Of a stretch of 64,000 nt of DNA, positions 27,725 through 36,755 are shown one piece after another (the stretch's first letter is position 1; every line of letters starts with the position of its first letter). The notes beneath the pieces are model-generated. The model was given only the letters and a program-made list of their open reading frames with translations. It was not told the origin of the DNA and ran no database searches. This stretch comes from Pseudomonas paracarnis. Lineage in GTDB: Bacteria; Pseudomonadota; Gammaproteobacteria; Pseudomonadales; Pseudomonadaceae. Location of the stretch: positions 248,001-312,000 of the forward strand of contig NZ_CAJFCN010000002.1 in NCBI RefSeq assembly GCF_904063055.1, read 5' to 3'. The position numbers and the translations under genes were made by a program.

Positions 27725-28588
27725 TCAGAGGGGTGACATTTCCTGAGCCAAACCAAGAAACGCCGCCGGCAACCGCGCCCCTTTGCGCTCCTTGAGGCAA
27801 TACAGATACTCCGGAATCTGCGGTGCATTCTCGATGGTCAGCACGCGCAACTGCGGGTCATGGGGCACTTCCTGGCGGGCGATGATGCTAATGCCGATGT
27901 TGCGCAGCACCGCCTCGCGAATCGACTCACGGCTGCCAATCTCCAGCAACGGCCCGTACCCCACGCCGGCGTTCTTCAACATTTCTTCCGTCAGCCGGCG
28001 GGTGGTGGAGCCCGCTTCACGCATCAGCAAGGTGTGCCCGATAAGCGCGCTCAACGGTACGTGATCGAGCTTGGCCAACGGGTGATTGCGGTGCACCGCC
28101 AGCACCAGCGGGTCCGTGCCCAGCACGCGGCGGATCAGACGGGCATCTTCCAGCAATTGCGATGAGGCCGCGACATCGACGCGGTAATCGTCCAACGCCT
28201 CAAGCACCTGTTGGGAATTGCCGATTTCCACCGAGACTTCCACCTGGGGCAGTCGCTCACGAAAAGCTTTGACCAGATCGAGGATGTAATACGGCGCCGT
28301 TGCTGCAATTCTCAGCGCACCCTGGACCTGGCCGTTGTTGCGCAGGAAAAACTCGATATCCGCTTCCTGCTGCAACAGCGCCTTGACCATCGGCAACAGC
28401 CGCGCGCCTTCGTCGCTGACGGTGAGGCGGCGGCCGCCACGGTAGAACAACTCGACGCCGTAGTGGCCTTCGAGGTTGCGAATCTGGGTGGTCACCGTGG
28501 GCTGGCTCAAGCCGAGTTTCTTCGCCGCCTGGGTAATGCTGCCCAGGCGGGCGACCATGAAAAACGCCTTTAACTCAGCACTCAGCAC
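27725..28588 (-). CDS. LysR-family regulator of aminoethylphosphonate catabolism
   Basis: This 287-residue protein has an N-terminal winged helix (about residues 3-60, ITQAAKKLGLSQPTVTTQIRNLE) and a C-terminal effector domain. The opening LSAELKAFFMVARLGSITQAAK fits the phosphonate-linked LysR family (TIGR03339-type). The start is GTG 28588, preceded by a GAGAGGG site. It begins only 16 bases after the cadA stop on the same strand, so it either shares the cadA transcript or has a promoter inside cadA. I infer that it activates the downstream transport and catabolic genes. Confidence 0.82.
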   Translation of the reverse strand: MLSAELKAFFMVARLGSITQAAKKLGLSQPTVTTQIRNLEGHYGVELFYRGGRRLTVSDEGARLLPMVKALLQQEADIEFFLRNNGQVQGALRIAATAPYYILDLVKAFRERLPQVEVSVEIGNSQQVLEALDDYRVDVAASSQLLEDARLIRRVLGTDPLVLAVHRNHPLAKLDHVPLSALIGHTLLMREAGSTTRRLTEEMLKNAGVGYGPLLEIGSRESIREAVLRNIGISIIARQEVPHDPQLRVLTIENAPQIPEYLYCLKERKGARLPAAFLGLAQEMSPL

Positions 28589-28604
28589 ACCACCCTCTCA
28601 TCCG

Positions 28605-30905
28605 CTATTTGCGCACCAGGCGCAGGCCATTGAACACCACGAGCAGGCTCACGCCCATGTCGGCGAAGACCGCCATCCACATGGTCGCCATGCCCATGAA
28701 CGTGACGGCCAGGAAGATCGCCTTGATCACCAGCGCCAGGGCGATGTTCTGCTTGAGGATACTCGACGTTTGCCGCGACAACCGAATGAAAGCCGGAATC
28801 TTGCGCAAATCATCGTCCATCAGCGCCACGTCGGCGGTCTCGATAGCGGTGTCGGTGCCCGCCGCGGCCATGGCGAAGCCGATCTCGGCACGGGCCAGGG
28901 CCGGGGCGTCGTTGATACCGTCACCGACCATGCCCACCCGACGGCCCTGGCCGTAGAGGGTTTCGATGGCTTGCAGTTTGTCGGTGGGCAACAGGTCGCC
29001 CTGGGCCTGGTCGATACCCACCTGGGCCGCAATGGCCTTGGCAGTGTGGGTGTTGTCGCCGGTGAGCATCAGGGTCTTGATGCCCAGGTCGTGCAACTGC
29101 TGAATGGCTTCGCGGCTGCTCTCCTTGACCGTGTCGGCCACGGCAAACAGCGCCAGCGGGCCAGACTTGTCCAACAGCAACACCACGGACTTGCCTTGTT
29201 TTTCCAGGGCGAAGAGTTTTTCTTCCAACGCCTCTGAGCACAAGCCCAGGTCTTCCACCAGGCGGTGGTTACCCAGGTGATAGGTCTGGCCGTTGATATC
29301 ACCCCGCACACCGCGCCCGGCCAGGGCTTCGAAGTTATCCACAGCGTGAGTCGACAGGTTTTTATCCACAGCTGCGTTGGCAATCGCCAGGGACACCGGG
29401 TGATCGGAGCGCGATGCCAAGCTGGCCGCCAGGGCCGGCGCGCTGTCTTCGATGTTCGGGAACAGCGGCAGGTAGTCGGTTTGCACCGGTTTGCCGTGGG
29501 TGATGGTGCCGGTCTTGTCGAGGGCTAGGTAGTCGAGCTTGTAGCCGCCCTCCAGGTACACGCCGCCCTTGATCAGGATGCCTTTGCGCGCCGCTGCCGC
29601 CAGGCCGCTGACAATGGTCACCGGGGTGGAGATCACCAAGGCACAAGGGCAGGCCACCACCAGCAGCACGAGGGCGCGGTAGATCCAGTCAAACCACACG
29701 CCCGCCATGAACAGCGGCGGAATCACCGCCACACCGAGGGCAAACAGGAAGACAGCCGGGGTGTAGACCTTGGAGAAACTGTCAACAAAGCGCTGGGTTG
29801 GCGCCCGTGCCCCTTGGGCCTGTTCCACGGCGTGAATGATCCGCGCCAGCGTGGAGTTGTTGGCCGCGGCGGTGACCTTGTACTCCAGGGCGCCGGCCTG
29901 GTTGATGGTGCCGGCAAACACTTTATCGCCCACGGTTTTTTCTATCGGCAGGCTTTCCCCGGTGATCGGTGCCTGGTCGATGGTGGACTGGCCGGCCGTG
30001 ACTTCCCCGTCGAGCCCGATGCGCTCGCCAGGCTTTACCCGCACAATCGCCCCAAGATCAATGCTCTTGACCTCTTGTTCCAGCCAGGAACCGTCAGCCT
30101 GGCGCACCGTGGCCTGTTCCGGAGTCATCTGCATCAGGCCGCTGATGGCGTTGCGCGCACGGTCCAGGGACTTGGCCTCGATCAACTCGGCCACGGTGAA
30201 CAGGAACATCACCATCGCCGCTTCGGGCCACTGGCCAATCAGGATCGCGCCCGTCACCGCGATGCTCATCAAGGCATTGATATTGAGGTTGAAGTTCTTC
30301 AGGGCAATCCAGCCCTTCTTGTAGGTGGTAAGGCCGCCGCTGAGAATCGACACCAACGCCACCAGCGCGATTACCCAGGTGGGCGCCACACCAGTGAAGT
30401 GCAGCACCTCGGCCCCCAGGGCACCCACGCCCGACACCGCCAGCGGCCACCAATGTTTCTTGGCGGGCGGCGCGGCGGCAGGGCTGCCTTCTTCGATAGG
30501 GTCGGCCTGCATGCCGATGGACTTGATTGCCTCAATGATCGGCGCGGTGTTCGGCAGGTCATGGGTGACGCCGAGGATGCGGTTGATCAGGTTGAATTCC
30601 AGTTGCTGCACGCCAGCGAGCTTGCCCAGCTTGTTCTGGATCAGCGTCTGCTCGGTAGGGCAGTCCATGGCTTCGATGCGGAAGGTGCTCAGGCGCGAGC
30701 CGGCGGTGGGCGCCTCGCTCAGGGTCACGATGGCAGGCCCGGCAGCGCCGGAGCAGCAGGAGCCGGAATGGCCGTGGTTATCCACAGGCGTGAGTTTGGC
30801 GGGCCCATGGTCATGTTTGTGATCATGACCGTGATCGTGATCGTGATCGTGATCGTGATCATGCTTGTGGTCGTGCTTGTGCGGGGTATGAATGGAGTGG
30901 CTCAT
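28605..30905 (-). CDS. cadA: Cd2+/Zn2+/Pb2+-exporting P-type ATPase
   Basis: This 766-residue PIB-type ATPase starts with a His/Asp-rich tail: nearly all residues from 9 to 33 are His or Asp, with a few Lys and Gly. A soft-metal domain with MDCPTEQ (residues 80-86) follows. The translocation motif is ACPCALVISTP, the phosphorylation site is DKTGTIT, and the hinge is MVGDGINDAPALA. It pumps divalent heavy metals out of the cytoplasm. An upstream frame extends to 31040, but the ATG at 30905 starts the His-rich tail and lies just after a CadR-type promoter. The divergent gene encodes CadR. Confidence 0.93.
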   Translation of the reverse strand: MSHSIHTPHKHDHKHDHDHDHDHDHGHDHKHDHGPAKLTPVDNHGHSGSCCSGAAGPAIVTLSEAPTAGSRLSTFRIEAMDCPTEQTLIQNKLGKLAGVQQLEFNLINRILGVTHDLPNTAPIIEAIKSIGMQADPIEEGSPAAAPPAKKHWWPLAVSGVGALGAEVLHFTGVAPTWVIALVALVSILSGGLTTYKKGWIALKNFNLNINALMSIAVTGAILIGQWPEAAMVMFLFTVAELIEAKSLDRARNAISGLMQMTPEQATVRQADGSWLEQEVKSIDLGAIVRVKPGERIGLDGEVTAGQSTIDQAPITGESLPIEKTVGDKVFAGTINQAGALEYKVTAAANNSTLARIIHAVEQAQGARAPTQRFVDSFSKVYTPAVFLFALGVAVIPPLFMAGVWFDWIYRALVLLVVACPCALVISTPVTIVSGLAAAARKGILIKGGVYLEGGYKLDYLALDKTGTITHGKPVQTDYLPLFPNIEDSAPALAASLASRSDHPVSLAIANAAVDKNLSTHAVDNFEALAGRGVRGDINGQTYHLGNHRLVEDLGLCSEALEEKLFALEKQGKSVVLLLDKSGPLALFAVADTVKESSREAIQQLHDLGIKTLMLTGDNTHTAKAIAAQVGIDQAQGDLLPTDKLQAIETLYGQGRRVGMVGDGINDAPALARAEIGFAMAAAGTDTAIETADVALMDDDLRKIPAFIRLSRQTSSILKQNIALALVIKAIFLAVTFMGMATMWMAVFADMGVSLLVVFNGLRLVRK
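30803..30881 (-). repeat. His-Asp codon repeat in the 5' end of cadA
   Basis: On the coding strand six-base CAC/T-GAT/C units repeat in tandem and encode alternating His and Asp, broken by a few Lys and Gly codons. On the plus strand it appears as GATCGTGATCGTGATC. Such short units are prone to slippage in whole steps of two residues. Confidence 0.8.
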
Positions 30906-30936
30906 CAGGTCGCGTCCGTAAAGGTGCCTGTTGCCA

Positions 30937-30967
30937 AGTAAAGACCCTGTAGCCACTATAGGGTCAA
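30937..30967 (-). promoter_or_regulatory. MerR/CadR-type cadA promoter and operator
   Basis: Read on the minus strand, TTGACC (-35) and TTTACT (-10) are separated by 19 bases, the long spacer typical of MerR-family activated promoters. The dyad ACCCTATAGTGGCTACAGGG lies across the spacer. That sequence agrees with my recollection of the CadR operator of Pseudomonas. The predicted cadA start is about 25-30 bases downstream. Confidence 0.8.
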
Positions 30968-30990
30968 GCGCCCATTTGGAGATTGCTGCG

Positions 30991-31431
30991 ATGAAGATCG
31001 GCGAACTGGCCAAACTCACCGATTGCCCGGTGGAAACCATCCGTTATTACGAGAAGGAAAACCTGCTGCCGCCCCCGGCACGCACCGACGGCAACTACCG
31101 CGTGTACACCCAGGCGCACACCGAGCGGCTGACCTTTATTCGCAACTGCCGCAGCCTGGACATGACCCTCGAAGAAATCCGCAGCCTGCTGGGTCTGCGC
31201 GACAGTCCCCAGGACCAATGCGAAAGCGTGAATGCCTTGATCGACGAGCATATCCACCATGTGAAAGCGCGGATCGACGGGTTGTTGGCCTTGCAGGAAC
31301 AACTGCTGGACCTGCGCCAACGTTGCGGCGGTGGGAACCAGTGCGGGATCTTGCAGCAGTTGGAAGTCAGCGGCGGGATTGCGGCCAGCGAGGCCGAGCC
31401 TTCGCATGTGGGCAGAAGCCACGGCCATTAA
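30991..31431 (+). CDS. cadR: CadR, MerR-family cadmium/lead/zinc-responsive regulator
   Basis: This 146-residue protein has the MerR winged helix (MKIGELAKLTDCPVETIRYYE). A dimerisation helix with Cys in RNCRSLD and QCESVNAL follows. The metal-binding loop is RQRCGGGNQCGILQQL, and the tail is His-rich (HVGRSHGH), as in CadR. It twists the long-spacer cadA promoter to activate transcription when metal is bound. I chose the ATG at 30991 because the MerR domain begins there. It is divergent from cadA with 85 bases between them. Confidence 0.93.
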   Translation: MKIGELAKLTDCPVETIRYYEKENLLPPPARTDGNYRVYTQAHTERLTFIRNCRSLDMTLEEIRSLLGLRDSPQDQCESVNALIDEHIHHVKARIDGLLALQEQLLDLRQRCGGGNQCGILQQLEVSGGIAASEAEPSHVGRSHGH

Positions 31432-31452
31432 CTCAAGCGAACACCAAACCTA

Positions 31453-31541
31453 TGTGGGAGCTGGCTTGCCTGCGATAGCGGCGGGCCCGCGACATTGATG
31501 TCGCCTGACACTGCGCTATCGCAGGCAAGCCAGCTCCCACA
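31453..31541. repeat. REP doublet, GTGGGAG-out geometry
   Basis: The complementary arms begin TGTGGGAGCTGG at 31453 and end CAGCTCCCACA at 31541, and they extend into GATAGC/GCTATC. A TTTTT run follows the right arm, so the structure may also end cadR transcription. It lies between convergent cadR and thyA. Confidence 0.92.
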
Positions 31542-31561
31542 GTTTTTCACCGAGTAAGGCT

Positions 31562-32395
31562 TTAGATAGCTACGTCGGCCTTGATGCTTGGGTCGGCGTC
31601 GTAGCCCACAATCTCAAAATCTTCGAACTTGTAGTCGTAGATCGACGCAGGCTTGCGCTTGATCACCAGTTCCGGCAGTTTTTTCGGCGTACGCGCCAAC
31701 TGGGTCTGGATCTGTTCCATGTGGTTGCTGTAGGCGTGGGTGTCGCCCGTGGTGACGATGATCTCGTGGGGGATCAGGTCGCACTGCTGGGCCAGCATGT
31801 GGGTCAGCAACGCCAGCGCGGCAGTGTTGTACGGCAGCCCCAGGAATACGTCGGAGCTGCGGATATACAGCTGCATCGACAGATGGCCGTCATGCACGAA
31901 CGCCTGGTACAGCAAATGGCACGGCGGCAGGGCTTGCTTGCCGTTACGCGCGTTTTCCTGCGGGCTCTGGGTTTCGTCCGGCAGGTATTCGACGTTCCAG
32001 CCGTGGAACAGGATGCGGCGGCTGTTGGGGTTGGTTTTGAGCGTGTGCACCATGTAGTCGATCTGGTTGATCGTGCTGCCGTCCTTGGTCGGCCAGGCGG
32101 TCCACTGCTCGCCGTACACGGGACCCAGGTCGCCGTCTTCGGTGGCCCACTCATCCCAGATCTTCACGCCATTTTCGTTGAGCCACTTGATGTTGGTGTT
32201 GCCGCTCAACATCCAGATCAGTTCGTTGGCGATGCTTTTGAAGTGCAGCTTCTTGGTGGTCAGCAGCGGGAAGCCGTCGGCCAGGTTATGCCGATACTGA
32301 CGCGCAAACACAGCCTTGGTGCCGGTGCCCGTGCGGTCGCCCTTGGTCAGGCCATTGGTCACGACGTCCTGCAGCAGTTCGAGATATTGCTTCAT
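31562..32395 (-). CDS. thyA: Thymidylate synthase
   Basis: This 277-residue enzyme converts dUMP to dTMP with methylene-tetrahydrofolate. The nucleophile is in [12 protein letters not shown], and [22 protein letters not shown] is the conserved dUMP-binding part. The C-terminus ends PSIKADVAI, with the functional last residues. I chose the ATG at 32395; an upstream in-frame Met at 32440 would add 15 residues that are not family-like. It follows lgt by 51 bases on the same strand, the usual proteobacterial lgt-thyA order. Confidence 0.97.
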   Translation of the reverse strand: MKQYLELLQDVVTNGLTKGDRTGTGTKAVFARQYRHNLADGFPLLTTKKLHFKSIANELIWMLSGNTNIKWLNENGVKIWDEWATEDGDLGPVYGEQWTAWPTKDGSTINQIDYMVHTLKTNPNSRRILFHGWNVEYLPDETQSPQENARNGKQALPPCHLLYQAFVHDGHLSMQLYIRSSDVFLGLPYNTAALALLTHMLAQQCDLIPHEIIVTTGDTHAYSNHMEQIQTQLARTPKKLPELVIKRKPASIYDYKFEDFEIVGYDADPSIKADVAI

Positions 32396-32446
32396 GTTTT
32401 TACCCGTATCGTTGAAGCCAAGACCTCCTGGTCTTGGCATTCGAAT

Positions 32447-33259
32447 TTAAAGCGCGGCGTTCTTCAGCGGCTGCGGGCGATTGTACGCCCACCACAGCAT
32501 GCCCAGGCCCGCCAGGATCATTGGCAAGCTAAGCACCTGACCCATGGTCAGCCAGCCCCATGCCAGGTAGCCCAACTGCGCATCCGGTACCCGTACGAAT
32601 TCGACGATAAAGCGGAAAATCCCGTAGAACAGCGCGAACATACCCGACACGGCCATGGTTGGGCGTGGCTTGCGCGAGAAGATATAGAGAATAAGGAACA
32701 GCGCCACACCTTCCAATGCGAACTGGTACAGCTGCGACGGGTGGCGCGGCAGTTGCGCCGGGTCGCTGAACGGCGGGAACACCATCGCCCACGGCACGTC
32801 GGTCGGCTTGCCCCACAGCTCGGCGTTGATAAAGTTACCAATGCGCCCGGCACCCAGGCCGATCGGCACGAAGGGGGCGACGAAGTCCATCAGCTGGAAG
32901 AACGACTTGCCATTGCGCCGGCCAAACCACCAGGCGGCGATCATCACGCCGATAAACCCGCCGTGGAACGCCATGCCGCCCTTCCACACTTCGAAGATCA
33001 GGGTCGGGTTGGCGAGATACGCAGACAGGTCGTAGAACAGCACATACCCCAGGCGCCCGCCGACGATCACCCCCATCGACATCCAGAACACCATGTCGGA
33101 GAGCTTCTCCTTGGTCCAGGTCGGGTCGAAACGGTTCAGGCGCCGGGAAGCCAACAGCCAGGCGCCGCCGATGCCGATCAGGTACATCAACCCGTACCAA
33201 TGGATTTTCAGCGGACCGATGGCCAGGGCCACCGGGTCGATCTGCGGGTAAGGCAGCAT
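32447..33259 (-). CDS. lgt: Prolipoprotein diacylglyceryl transferase
   Basis: This 270-residue inner-membrane enzyme moves diacylglycerol from phosphatidylglycerol to the lipobox Cys of prelipoproteins. It has about seven hydrophobic segments. The Lgt signature [15 protein letters not shown] is at about residues 140-154, and [13 protein letters not shown] contains the essential His. Start [12 protein letters not shown] and length are typical. It leads the lgt-thyA pair. Confidence 0.96.
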   Translation of the reverse strand: MLPYPQIDPVALAIGPLKIHWYGLMYLIGIGGAWLLASRRLNRFDPTWTKEKLSDMVFWMSMGVIVGGRLGYVLFYDLSAYLANPTLIFEVWKGGMAFHGGFIGVMIAAWWFGRRNGKSFFQLMDFVAPFVPIGLGAGRIGNFINAELWGKPTDVPWAMVFPPFSDPAQLPRHPSQLYQFALEGVALFLILYIFSRKPRPTMAVSGMFALFYGIFRFIVEFVRVPDAQLGYLAWGWLTMGQVLSLPMILAGLGMLWWAYNRPQPLKNAAL

Positions 33260-33475
33260 TGCGACTCCTCGTTAAAACATTTAGTCATGACGCACCGGAC
33301 CATGCCGATGTGCGATTAAGCCTGCGTTACAGCGGCGAGATCAAATTAAGAAGTTCACATACACGCCAAATAGCCCGGCATGTTAACGGATCAGAGGTGC
33401 ACGGCCCAACTTCGAGACGATGGAACACCGGCGCGTCTGTGGGTAGAGTGGCAAAAACACAAAAGGGGTCACCCA

Positions 33476-34222
33476 ATGTGCCTGATTGTTTTCGCCTGGC
33501 GACCGGGCCATGCCCTGCCGCTGATCGTCGCGGCCAACCGCGATGAGTTCTACGCCCGCCCCAGCCTGCCGCTGGCCCAGTGGGCGGATGCGCCCCAGGT
33601 CTATGCCGGTCGCGATCAGGAGGCCGGGGGCACCTGGCTGGGGGTGAACGCGGATGGGCGCTTTGCCGCCTTGACCAACATCCGCGACCCGCACCAGCCA
33701 CCGGCACGCAAGTCTCGCGGCGAACTGGTTGCGCGGTTTCTCAGCGGTTCGCTGCCGATCGACGATTATTTGGCCGATGTAAATGGCCGCTCGATTGAAT
33801 ATGCCGGGTTCAACCTGCTGGTGGGCACGCAGGATGAGCTGTGGCACTACAACGCCAATGATACCGAGCCGACGCGGTTGAAGGCGGGGGTGTACGGGTT
33901 ATCCAATGCCGGGCTGGATACGCCATGGCCGAAGCTGGTGAAGGCCAAAGCAGCGTTCAGCGCCGTGCTGGAGAACCCCGAGCCTGAGGCACTGCTGGGG
34001 ATTCTCAGCGACCCGCAGACCGCGCCGTTTGCTGAGCTGCCGGACACCGGCGTAGGCCTGGCGACCGAAAGCCTGCTGTCGAGCGTGTTTATCGCCAGCC
34101 CCAGTTATGGGACACGGGCGAGCACAGCGCTGATCGTGAATGCCGATGGGACGCGGCGGATGCTGGAGCGCAGCTTTGGCCCGCACGGGGGGCGGCTGGG
34201 TGAGGTGGACCTGATGTTTTAG
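33476..34222 (+). CDS. NRDE-family (TANGO2-like) protein
   Basis: This 248-residue protein starts MCLIVFAWRPG and carries the name-giving NRDE motif in VAANRDEFYARP near residue 20. LGVNADGRFAALTNIRDP is also typical. The family (DUF833, related to eukaryotic TANGO2) is cytoplasmic; a role in haem or lipid homeostasis has been proposed but is not settled. An N-terminal Cys2 is conserved as in Ntn-like folds. I chose the ATG at 33476 because family similarity begins exactly there. The 216-base gap to lgt shows nothing recognisable. Confidence 0.9.
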   Translation: MCLIVFAWRPGHALPLIVAANRDEFYARPSLPLAQWADAPQVYAGRDQEAGGTWLGVNADGRFAALTNIRDPHQPPARKSRGELVARFLSGSLPIDDYLADVNGRSIEYAGFNLLVGTQDELWHYNANDTEPTRLKAGVYGLSNAGLDTPWPKLVKAKAAFSAVLENPEPEALLGILSDPQTAPFAELPDTGVGLATESLLSSVFIASPSYGTRASTALIVNADGTRRMLERSFGPHGGRLGEVDLMF

Positions 34223-34242
34223 CGCTGCTTGGACCACCGCTA

Positions 34243-34305
34243 TCGCAGGCAAGCCAGCTCCCACAGGGGAATGCATTCCACAGGTGGGAGCTGGCTTGCC
34301 TGCGA
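34243..34305. repeat. REP doublet, inward geometry with GAATGCATTC centre
   Basis: The arms TCGCAGGC to CCCACA (34243-34265) and GTGGGAG to GCGA (34284-34305) flank an 18-base spacer holding the perfect palindrome GAATGCATTC. It is followed within 20 bases by a family-B repeat. Confidence 0.92.
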
Positions 34306-34324
34306 TGAAGGCGCCTCGGTCTTT

Positions 34325-34437
34325 GATCGTTCCCACGCTCTGCGTGGGAAACGCCTCTTGTGACGCTCTGCGTCACGCTCTAAAAGCCGACGCGGAGCGT
34401 CCAGGGCTGCCTTCCCACGCAGAGCGCGGGAACGATC
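34325..34437. repeat. Family-B inverted repeat (GATCGTTCCCACGCTC type)
   Basis: The outer ends GATCGTTCCCACGCTC and GCGCGGGAACGATC are complementary apart from a few changes. Inside lie GTGACGCTCTGCGTCAC and a GGACGCTCCGCGTC-type arm. It is the second of three copies in the window and sits between convergent genes. Confidence 0.88.
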
Positions 34438-34453
34438 TGCTAGAAGCTCGCTC

Positions 34454-36733
34454 CTACAGGGTTTTGGCCGAGGCCGGGTTGATCATCCGGGTCAACCCCA
34501 GGTTTTTCAGCGCCAATTGCAGCGAGCTGTGGATAACTTGCGGGTTGTCGATGGTCATCAACTCGGCGAGCAAATCCTTGGCCCTGCTCAATTCCACCTG
34601 GCGCAGCATCCACTTCACTTTCGGCAAGTTGGTGGCGTTCATCGACAGGCTGTCAAAGCCCATCGCCATCAACAGCACCGCCGCCGCCGGGTCGCCGGCC
34701 ATTTCGCCGCAGATACTCACCGGTTTACCTTCGGCATGGGCGTCGCGCACCACGTGTTGCAGCGCTTGCAGCACCGCCGGGTGCAGGTAGTCGTAGAGGT
34801 CGGCCACCCGTGGGTTGTTACGATCCACGGCCAGCAGGTACTGGGTCAGGTCGTTGGAGCCTACCGACAGGAAGTCCACCTGCCGCGCCAGTTCCTTGGC
34901 CTGGTACACCGCCGCCGGTATTTCGATCATCACGCCAATCGGCGGCATCGGCACATCGGCGCCTTCATCGCGCACTTCGCCCCAGGCACGGTGGATCAGG
35001 TGCAGGGCTTCTTCCAGCTCATGGGTGCCGGAGATCATCGGCAGCAGGATGCGCAGGTTGTTCAAGCCCTCGCTGGCCTTGAGCATGGCGCGGGTCTGGA
35101 CGAGGAAGATTTCGGGATGGTCGAGGGTAACGCGAATACCGCGCCAGCCAAGGAAGGGGTTGTCTTCCTTGATGGGGAAATAGGACAGTGACTTATCGCC
35201 GCCAATATCCAGGCTGCGCATCGTCACCGGTAACGGGTGGAAGGCTTGCAATTGCTCGCGATAAATCGCCAGCTGCTCCTTCTCGCTCGGGAAACGCTGG
35301 TTGATCATGAACGGCACTTCGGTGCGGTACAGACCCACCCCTTCGGCGCCGCGCTGTTGCGCACGGGCTACATCCGCAAGCAGGCCGGTGTTGACCAGCA
35401 GCGGTACGCGGTGGCCATCGGGGGTGACACACGGCAGCTCGCGCAGCGAATCCAGGCCCTGGGCCAGTTGCTTCTCTTCTTCCACCACCTCGGCGTATTG
35501 CTTGCGCAGCACGTCGCTGGGGTTGGTGAACACCTCGCCGCGATGCCCATCGACGATCATGTCGATGCCGTCGACCTTGGAATACGGCAGGTCTACCAGG
35601 CCCATCACCGTCGGGATACCCATGGCCCGGGCCAGGATCGCCACGTGGGAGTTACCCGAACCCAATACCGACACCAGGCCCACCAGCTTGCCTTCAGGCA
35701 CTTCGCCAAGCTGGGTGGCGGTCAATTCTTCACTGACTAAAATGGTGTTATCGGGGAAGACCATGTTGGTGCTGCGGTCTTCCTGCAAATACGCCAACAG
35801 ACGGCGACCCAGGTCGCGCACATCCGACGCCCGCTCGCGCAGGTAGGCGTCGTCCATCATTTCGAAACGGTTGACGTGATCGGTGACCACCTGGCGCAAC
35901 GCGCCCTGGGCCCACTGGCCGGTCTTGATCACGGTCTTGACTTCGTTACCCAGGGACGCGTCGTCGAGCATCATCTGGTACACGTCGAACAGCGCACGCT
36001 CTTCGGGGCGCAGCTGGGTCGCCAGCTTGGTCGACAGGTTGCGCATGTCGGCGCGCACGCCTTCGAGGGCGGTCTTGAACAGTTTGATCTCGGCGTCGAT
36101 GTCACTGACGCTCTTGTCCGGCACCACATCGAGGTCGGCGGGCGGCAGCATGACCACCGCGGTACCCACCGCAGCGCCTGGCGAACCCGGTACACCGACG
36201 AACTTGGCTTCCTGGATACCCTTGCCCTGGCGCCCCAGGCCGCGAATCGAGCCGGTCGCTTCGGCGTGGGCGATAACCCCGGCCAGTTGCGCGCTCATGG
36301 TCACCAGGAAGGCTTCTTCGCCTTCGTCGAACTGGCGACGCTCTTTTTGCTGGATAACCAACACGCCGACAACGCGGCGGTGGTGAATGATCGGCGCACC
36401 AAGGAACGAGGCGTAGCGCTCTTCGCCGGTTTCGGCAAAGTAGCGATAACGCGGGTGATCGGCCGCGTTCTCGAGGTTCAGGGGTTCTTCACGCGTCCCC
36501 ACCAGGCCCACCAGACCTTCATTGGGCGCCATGCTGACCTTGCCGATGGAGCGCTTGTTCAAGCCCTCCGTGGCCATCAGCACAAAACGGTTGGTCTCGG
36601 GGTCCAGCAGGTAAACCGAGCAGACCTGGCTGCCCATGGCTTCCTTGACGCGCAACACAATAATCCCCAACGCCGCCTTGAGATCCTTGGCGGAGTTAAC
36701 TTCCTGGACGATCTTGCGCAGCGTATTGAGCAT
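34454..36733 (-). CDS. ptsP: PtsP, enzyme I of the nitrogen PTS (EI-Ntr)
   Basis: This 759-residue protein has an N-terminal GAF domain (about residues 1-160). The PTS enzyme I body follows: phospho-His region LGSGNSHVAILARAMGIPTV (His363), the PEP-binding GGDKSLSYFPIKEDNPFLGWRG region, and the catalytic Cys in SICGEMAGDPAA. It autophosphorylates with phosphoenolpyruvate and passes phosphate to NPr, linking nitrogen and carbon status to regulation. Length fits PtsP (about 760) rather than sugar-PTS enzyme I (about 575). It starts 22 bases after the rppH stop, so they form an operon. Confidence 0.96.
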   Translation of the reverse strand: MLNTLRKIVQEVNSAKDLKAALGIIVLRVKEAMGSQVCSVYLLDPETNRFVLMATEGLNKRSIGKVSMAPNEGLVGLVGTREEPLNLENAADHPRYRYFAETGEERYASFLGAPIIHHRRVVGVLVIQQKERRQFDEGEEAFLVTMSAQLAGVIAHAEATGSIRGLGRQGKGIQEAKFVGVPGSPGAAVGTAVVMLPPADLDVVPDKSVSDIDAEIKLFKTALEGVRADMRNLSTKLATQLRPEERALFDVYQMMLDDASLGNEVKTVIKTGQWAQGALRQVVTDHVNRFEMMDDAYLRERASDVRDLGRRLLAYLQEDRSTNMVFPDNTILVSEELTATQLGEVPEGKLVGLVSVLGSGNSHVAILARAMGIPTVMGLVDLPYSKVDGIDMIVDGHRGEVFTNPSDVLRKQYAEVVEEEKQLAQGLDSLRELPCVTPDGHRVPLLVNTGLLADVARAQQRGAEGVGLYRTEVPFMINQRFPSEKEQLAIYREQLQAFHPLPVTMRSLDIGGDKSLSYFPIKEDNPFLGWRGIRVTLDHPEIFLVQTRAMLKASEGLNNLRILLPMISGTHELEEALHLIHRAWGEVRDEGADVPMPPIGVMIEIPAAVYQAKELARQVDFLSVGSNDLTQYLLAVDRNNPRVADLYDYLHPAVLQALQHVVRDAHAEGKPVSICGEMAGDPAAAVLLMAMGFDSLSMNATNLPKVKWMLRQVELSRAKDLLAELMTIDNPQVIHSSLQLALKNLGLTRMINPASAKTL

Positions 36734-36755
36734 GGCTCGGGGTCGAACTCCGTCG

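Noticed and set aside
21865..31431. Accessory block considered as a genomic island with integrase or attachment sites
   Set aside because: No integrase, transposase, tRNA or direct flanking repeat is visible; only the gene content and synteny break suggest exchange.
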